Source: Candidatus Hydrogenedentes bacterium CG07_land_8_20_14_0_80_42_17 (GTDB lineage: Bacteria > UBA8481). From it: 24,040 nt of DNA. A program made the translations under genes and the position numbers. The notes below the pieces were generated by a model. That model had not been told where the DNA came from and searched no databases. It saw nothing but the letters and a program-made list of their open reading frames with translations. The stretch covers positions 1 to 24,040 of the forward strand of contig PEWQ01000095.1 of assembly GCA_002780065.1 (NCBI GenBank). Direction: 5' to 3'. Position 1 is the first letter of the stretch, and every line of letters begins with the position of its first letter. Positions 21,690 to 24,040 of this stretch are shown piece after piece.

Positions 21690-23053
21690 TACCTCTTCTT
21701 CTTTCAGCTATGCTTTTATCAGCGCCTTCAGCTTCAACGCTCGAGACTGCGCGCGGTTACGCGGCTGTGCAGAATTTTGATTCTGCAATTCCGCTCTTCG
21801 AAGCATATATTGCGGATTTCCCCGAGACTGTTGAAGGGCGCGAACTGCTGGTAAGTTCGCTTAGACTTCGCGCGGGCAGAGCCTTTACTGCAGGCAATAT
21901 TACAAGCGCAATTAGAGATATAACTCGAGCCATGCAGGTTGAACCGAATTTGGAAATACTGAAAAAAGATTTTGCTGTTCTTAATGCTGTGACCGGTCAA
22001 AAACTTTTAGAGAGCGGAGACACTGAAGGCGCGAGAGACCTTTTTAAAAAAGCAATTACTTTTGATTCGACAAATTTGTCTATTCGCCGCATTGCATCGA
22101 ATCTCGAGGTTAAAGTTGGAGACGCGTATATGTCGGAGAACAGACCGATGAACGCTATATTTGCTTACAGAAGCGCGCTTGAGAATGACTCGACAAATAT
22201 TCAGGCGCATCTTGCGCTCGGACAGATTTATTATTCGCGAGAGGAGTTCGAACTTGCCAAGCACCATCTGCGAAGCGCGCGAGAACTTTCTTCAAGCGCA
22301 ATACGCGGGCTCGATGAACTCATGCTGAAGATTGAGAAGGAGGAATCGGTCTCGAAGAATTATCAGACGATCGAAGCGTCTAATTTTGTCGTGAGATTTG
22401 AAGGAGCGTGGAAGCCTGAACTTTTTTATCAGGCTCTTCCGATTCTTGAAGAAGCCAGAGAGCGCGCAGGACGACTATTCGAGAGAACTTCTCGAAAGCA
22501 GATAACTATAATCATATATTCCGGCGACGGCTATCAGCGGTCGTCTGAGGCTCCGGATTGGTCGGCGGGAATTTATGACGGAAAGATTCGATTGCGTGAG
22601 GGGGAGCTTCTGCGCGATCCGAGATATTTGACAAAGATAATTCGTCATGAGGTTACTCATGCCATGATTGAGGAGCTTGCGCCGGAGAAGATTCCAGCGT
22701 GGTTGCATGAAGGTTTTTCGAGATATTTGGAAGGCGAAAGATGGGACCCTTTGACTGACGCTTCGTATCTTGTAAATGCGATAAAAGATCGACGCACGAT
22801 TTTGTTTTCGGATCTTGCTAAACCTTTTGCTTCTCTGCCTGGAAATACTGATATCAGGCTGGCTTATGTTGAGGCCGGCGCGGCAGTGAAATTTCTTGCT
22901 GAAAATTTTGGAGAGCATTCGCTTGCGGATATGATGACACTTTTTTCTGCAGGAAGAAATACGGAACAAGTTATCGATTCAATAACTTTTTGCGATTTGA
23001 ATTTGTTTCAGAAAAGGGTAGAGGATTGGGTGATCTGGGAATACGCAAGATGA
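21686..23053 (+). CDS. Secreted TPR protein with peptidase MA-type metalloprotease domain
   Basis: A 455-residue protein with a short signal peptide (1-16, MIPLLLSAMLLSAPSA), a tetratricopeptide array from about 18 to 205 (for example AAVQNFDSAIPLFEAYIADF and LALGQIYYSREEFELAKHHL) and a C-terminal zinc-peptidase domain. The zinc motif HEVTH is at 321-325 and the third ligand is probably Glu342 in WLHEGFSRYLEG, the pattern of gluzincins of the peptidase MA family. The domain ends with AYVEAGAAVKFLAENFG, also typical. It is probably exported; target unknown. ATG 21686 overlaps the mutase stop, so the two are translationally coupled, an arrangement that does not reveal an obvious joint function. 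Confidence 0.9.
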   Translation: MIPLLLSAMLLSAPSASTLETARGYAAVQNFDSAIPLFEAYIADFPETVEGRELLVSSLRLRAGRAFTAGNITSAIRDITRAMQVEPNLEILKKDFAVLNAVTGQKLLESGDTEGARDLFKKAITFDSTNLSIRRIASNLEVKVGDAYMSENRPMNAIFAYRSALENDSTNIQAHLALGQIYYSREEFELAKHHLRSARELSSSAIRGLDELMLKIEKEESVSKNYQTIEASNFVVRFEGAWKPELFYQALPILEEARERAGRLFERTSRKQITIIIYSGDGYQRSSEAPDWSAGIYDGKIRLREGELLRDPRYLTKIIRHEVTHAMIEELAPEKIPAWLHEGFSRYLEGERWDPLTDASYLVNAIKDRRTILFSDLAKPFASLPGNTDIRLAYVEAGAAVKFLAENFGEHSLADMMTLFSAGRNTEQVIDSITFCDLNLFQKRVEDWVIWEYAR

Positions 23054-23072
23054 GTGGCGCGGCGCGCTACAG

Positions 23073-23110
23073 CAATTCAACACGAACGGTAGCCGCAGGC
23101 TTTAGCCTGC
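23073..23110 (+). repeat. Dispersed repeat with GCAGGCT palindrome before the lipoate-ligase-like gene
   Basis: Bases 23073-23094 match 10971-10993. They run into GCAGGCTTTAGCCTGC (23095-23110), a 7-base stem with a TT loop. GCAGGCTTTAGCCTGC is a common intergenic repeat in many genomes. It lies in the 72-base gap between the protease gene and the next start. Confidence 0.75.
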
Positions 23111-23125
23111 GTACTTTAGTGCTGT

Positions 23126-23743
23126 GTGATGAACGATTTTGATATTCTTCCCGCTTCCGAATTGATGGAACGTGATTTTAGAAATCTTGAATCCGTGATA
23201 AAAGACGGAAAGACTCGAGTGGAGATATATCAGTTTGCAAATCCTTCCATCACTGCAGGAAGGTTTGCGAAGGTTGAGGAAGAAACGATAGAGAGATGGA
23301 AATCGTTAGGACATGATTTTGCGAGAAGACCGACCGGCGGCGGGATTTTGAGGCACGAAAAAGATTTATGTTTTGGAGTTGCATTTATTTCGAAAGAAAT
23401 CGGAATGGAAAAATCTTATCGAATAGTTTCAAATGCTGTTCAAGACGCGCTGAAAGAGCAAGGAGTGGCGACGGCTCCGGCAGAGAAGAAGATCGGCAGA
23501 GACATTCCTTCGAGATGCTTTGACGGAGCATTGGGCTTCGAACTTCTTTTTCAAGGAAAGAAGATATTAGGTCTTGCAGGCAGAAGGATTCGAAACGCTG
23601 TGCTTATTCAAGGCTCTCTAATAATAGAGAGAGATTACGACAAGGATATAAAAATACTTGGCACAGGTCCTGAGATCGATCTCAGAAAAAGGTGTCATAT
23701 TGATACTTTGACACTTTCGTTGCGTAACTTATTCTGCATGTGA
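23126..23743 (+). CDS. Lipoate-protein ligase A-like (BPL/LplA/LipB family)
   Basis: Enzymes of this family attach or transfer lipoyl, octanoyl or biotinyl groups to carrier proteins. The 205-residue protein has the RRPTGGG motif (67-73) followed by HEKDLCFG, a mid-protein helix and the lysine-bearing segment QGKKILGLAGRRI (143-155) with VLIQGSL (159-165), all in family order. It lacks the C-terminal accessory domain of full LplA, and it is shorter than octanoyltransferase LipM. The GTG 23126 and the following ATG 23129 are both possible starts; no ribosome binding site is clear. The last 18 residues (RCHIDTLTLSLRNLFCM) are encoded by a dispersed repeat and probably replaced the natural C-terminus. 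No E2 or H-protein target is adjacent. Confidence 0.87.
   Translation: MMNDFDILPASELMERDFRNLESVIKDGKTRVEIYQFANPSITAGRFAKVEEETIERWKSLGHDFARRPTGGGILRHEKDLCFGVAFISKEIGMEKSYRIVSNAVQDALKEQGVATAPAEKKIGRDIPSRCFDGALGFELLFQGKKILGLAGRRIRNAVLIQGSLIIERDYDKDIKILGTGPEIDLRKRCHIDTLTLSLRNLFCM
23686..23714 (+). repeat. Dispersed hairpin repeat forming the lipoate-ligase-like 3' end
   Basis: AAAAAGGTGTCATAT starts a 24-base match (22 identical) to the reverse-strand copy at 19208-19185. GTGTCA (23692-23697) pairs with TGACAC (23709-23714). It is read in frame as KRCHIDTLT. Confidence 0.65.
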
Positions 23744-23746
23744 GAG

Positions 23747-23797
23747 GCATCAATGGACGCTACGCGTTAATGGACGCCCCGCATCAATGGACGCCCC
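23747..23797 (+). repeat. Tandem array of three 17-base units (block C, left side)
   Basis: Three units at 23747-23763, 23764-23780 and 23781-23797 in exact 17-base register, of the form GCATCAATGGACGCCCC with small changes. This is the reverse complement of the units in copies A and B. The array starts four bases after the stop codon of the lipoate-ligase-like gene. Confidence 0.85.
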
Positions 23798-23880
23798 GCT
23801 CCACGCAATTTCCTGCTGTCATTGCGAGCACCGAAAGTGCGAAGCAATCTCTTAATGCTAACAGATTGCTGGTATGTTAT
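23798..23880. repeat. Repeat of the TCATTGCGAG..GAAGCAATCT type
   Basis: The core GTCATTGCGAGCACCGAAAG then TGCGAAGCAATCTC belongs to a widespread class of bacterial intergenic repeats. GCAC (23828-23831) pairs with GTGC (23837-23840) and flanking TTGC with GCAA. AGCAATCT (23843-23850) pairs exactly with AGATTGCT (23863-23870). I see no open frame. Confidence 0.65.
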
Positions 23881-24040
23881 TATATTTGAAATTGCAAATT
23901 GGAAAGTGCAAATTGAAAATTTGATTTTTCCAATTTTCATTTTTCAATTATTTCGCACGTTCTTTGGAAGAGGAAAAATTGCATCTCATCTGGAGGCACA
24001 GGCGCCCCGCGTCAATGGACGCCCCGCGTCAATGGACGCC
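23881..24040 (-). repeat. Dispersed repeat, copy C, inverted relative to copy B and running off the window
   Basis: Reverse-complemented, this segment follows copy B in order: 17-base units (24009-24025 and 24026-24040 onward), GTGCCTCCAGATGAGATG link, CAAAGAACGTGCGAAATAATTG, then the AT-rich hairpin module with CCAATTTGCA words. It has one 14-base word fewer than B. The match is strong across about 160 bases, with a few small substitutions. The end of the repeat lies beyond the window. Confidence 0.88.

Noticed and set aside
23747-24040. A CRISPR array suggested by regularly repeated units.
   Set aside because: The 17-base units are directly adjacent without unique spacers, and no cas gene is present.

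Overview
This is a bacterial chromosomal segment of moderate-to-low GC, densely packed with short gaps and many 4-base ATGA gene overlaps. Lipoproteins with lipoboxes, a LolA-like secreted protein and a fused periplasmic-binding ABC transporter suggest a cell with an outer membrane. Rex, YtxH and decayed dispersed repeats are compatible with an uncultured lineage. No phylum can be assigned from the sequence alone. I see no rRNA, tRNA, CRISPR array, phage or transposase gene.

Layout. (1) Bases 1-3216: a tightly coupled operon of DAHP synthase (5' truncated by the window), prephenate dehydrogenase with an ACT domain, cytidylate kinase and a PlsC acyltransferase. (2) 3117-3640, reverse: a hicB-hicA toxin-antitoxin pair whose toxin appears to start at CTG and runs antisense into plsC. 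(3) 3641-3935: spacer with repeat copy A. (4) 3936-7045: a sugar-type ABC importer whose binding protein is fused to the first permease, followed by the second permease; no ATPase is nearby. (5) 7056-9319, reverse: a DUF1015-family protein, an easily missed 59-residue membrane protein and a LolA-like secreted protein. (6) 9559-12784: PEGA lipoprotein, purN, rex and a small unknown gene. (7) 12774-13931, reverse: a phosphoribosyltransferase-like unknown. (8) 13986-14200: repeat copy B. (9) 14272-17236: a two-part D-lactate/glycolate dehydrogenase followed by an aspartase gene reduced to its two ends by an internal deletion. (10) 17468-18722: YtxH protein and a secreted unknown. (11) 18719-20214, reverse: lipoprotein and Gfo/Idh oxidoreductase, divergent from (12) 20331-23053: phosphohexomutase and TPR-metalloprotease. 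(13) 23126-23743: lipoate-ligase-like protein. (14) 23747-24040: repeat block C, an inverted copy of B.

Genes that plausibly work together are the aromatic amino-acid pair, the ABC importer halves, the hicBA pair, the DUF1015/small membrane protein/LolA-like operon, and perhaps the sugar oxidoreductase and phosphohexomutase that share a divergent promoter region.

The most distinctive points are: (a) a recurring promoter geometry (-35, about 17 bases, -10, 6-8 bases, ATG, no Shine-Dalgarno) in front of six genes, implying frequent leaderless transcripts; (b) a solute-binding-protein/permease fusion with an extra membrane segment that makes the topology work; (c) the aspartase deletion scar; (d) a 17-base modular repeat family in three blocks, two of them in opposite orientation about 10 kb apart; and (e) other dispersed repeats that form gene starts or protein tails. 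I did not find a clear new defence or mobile system.
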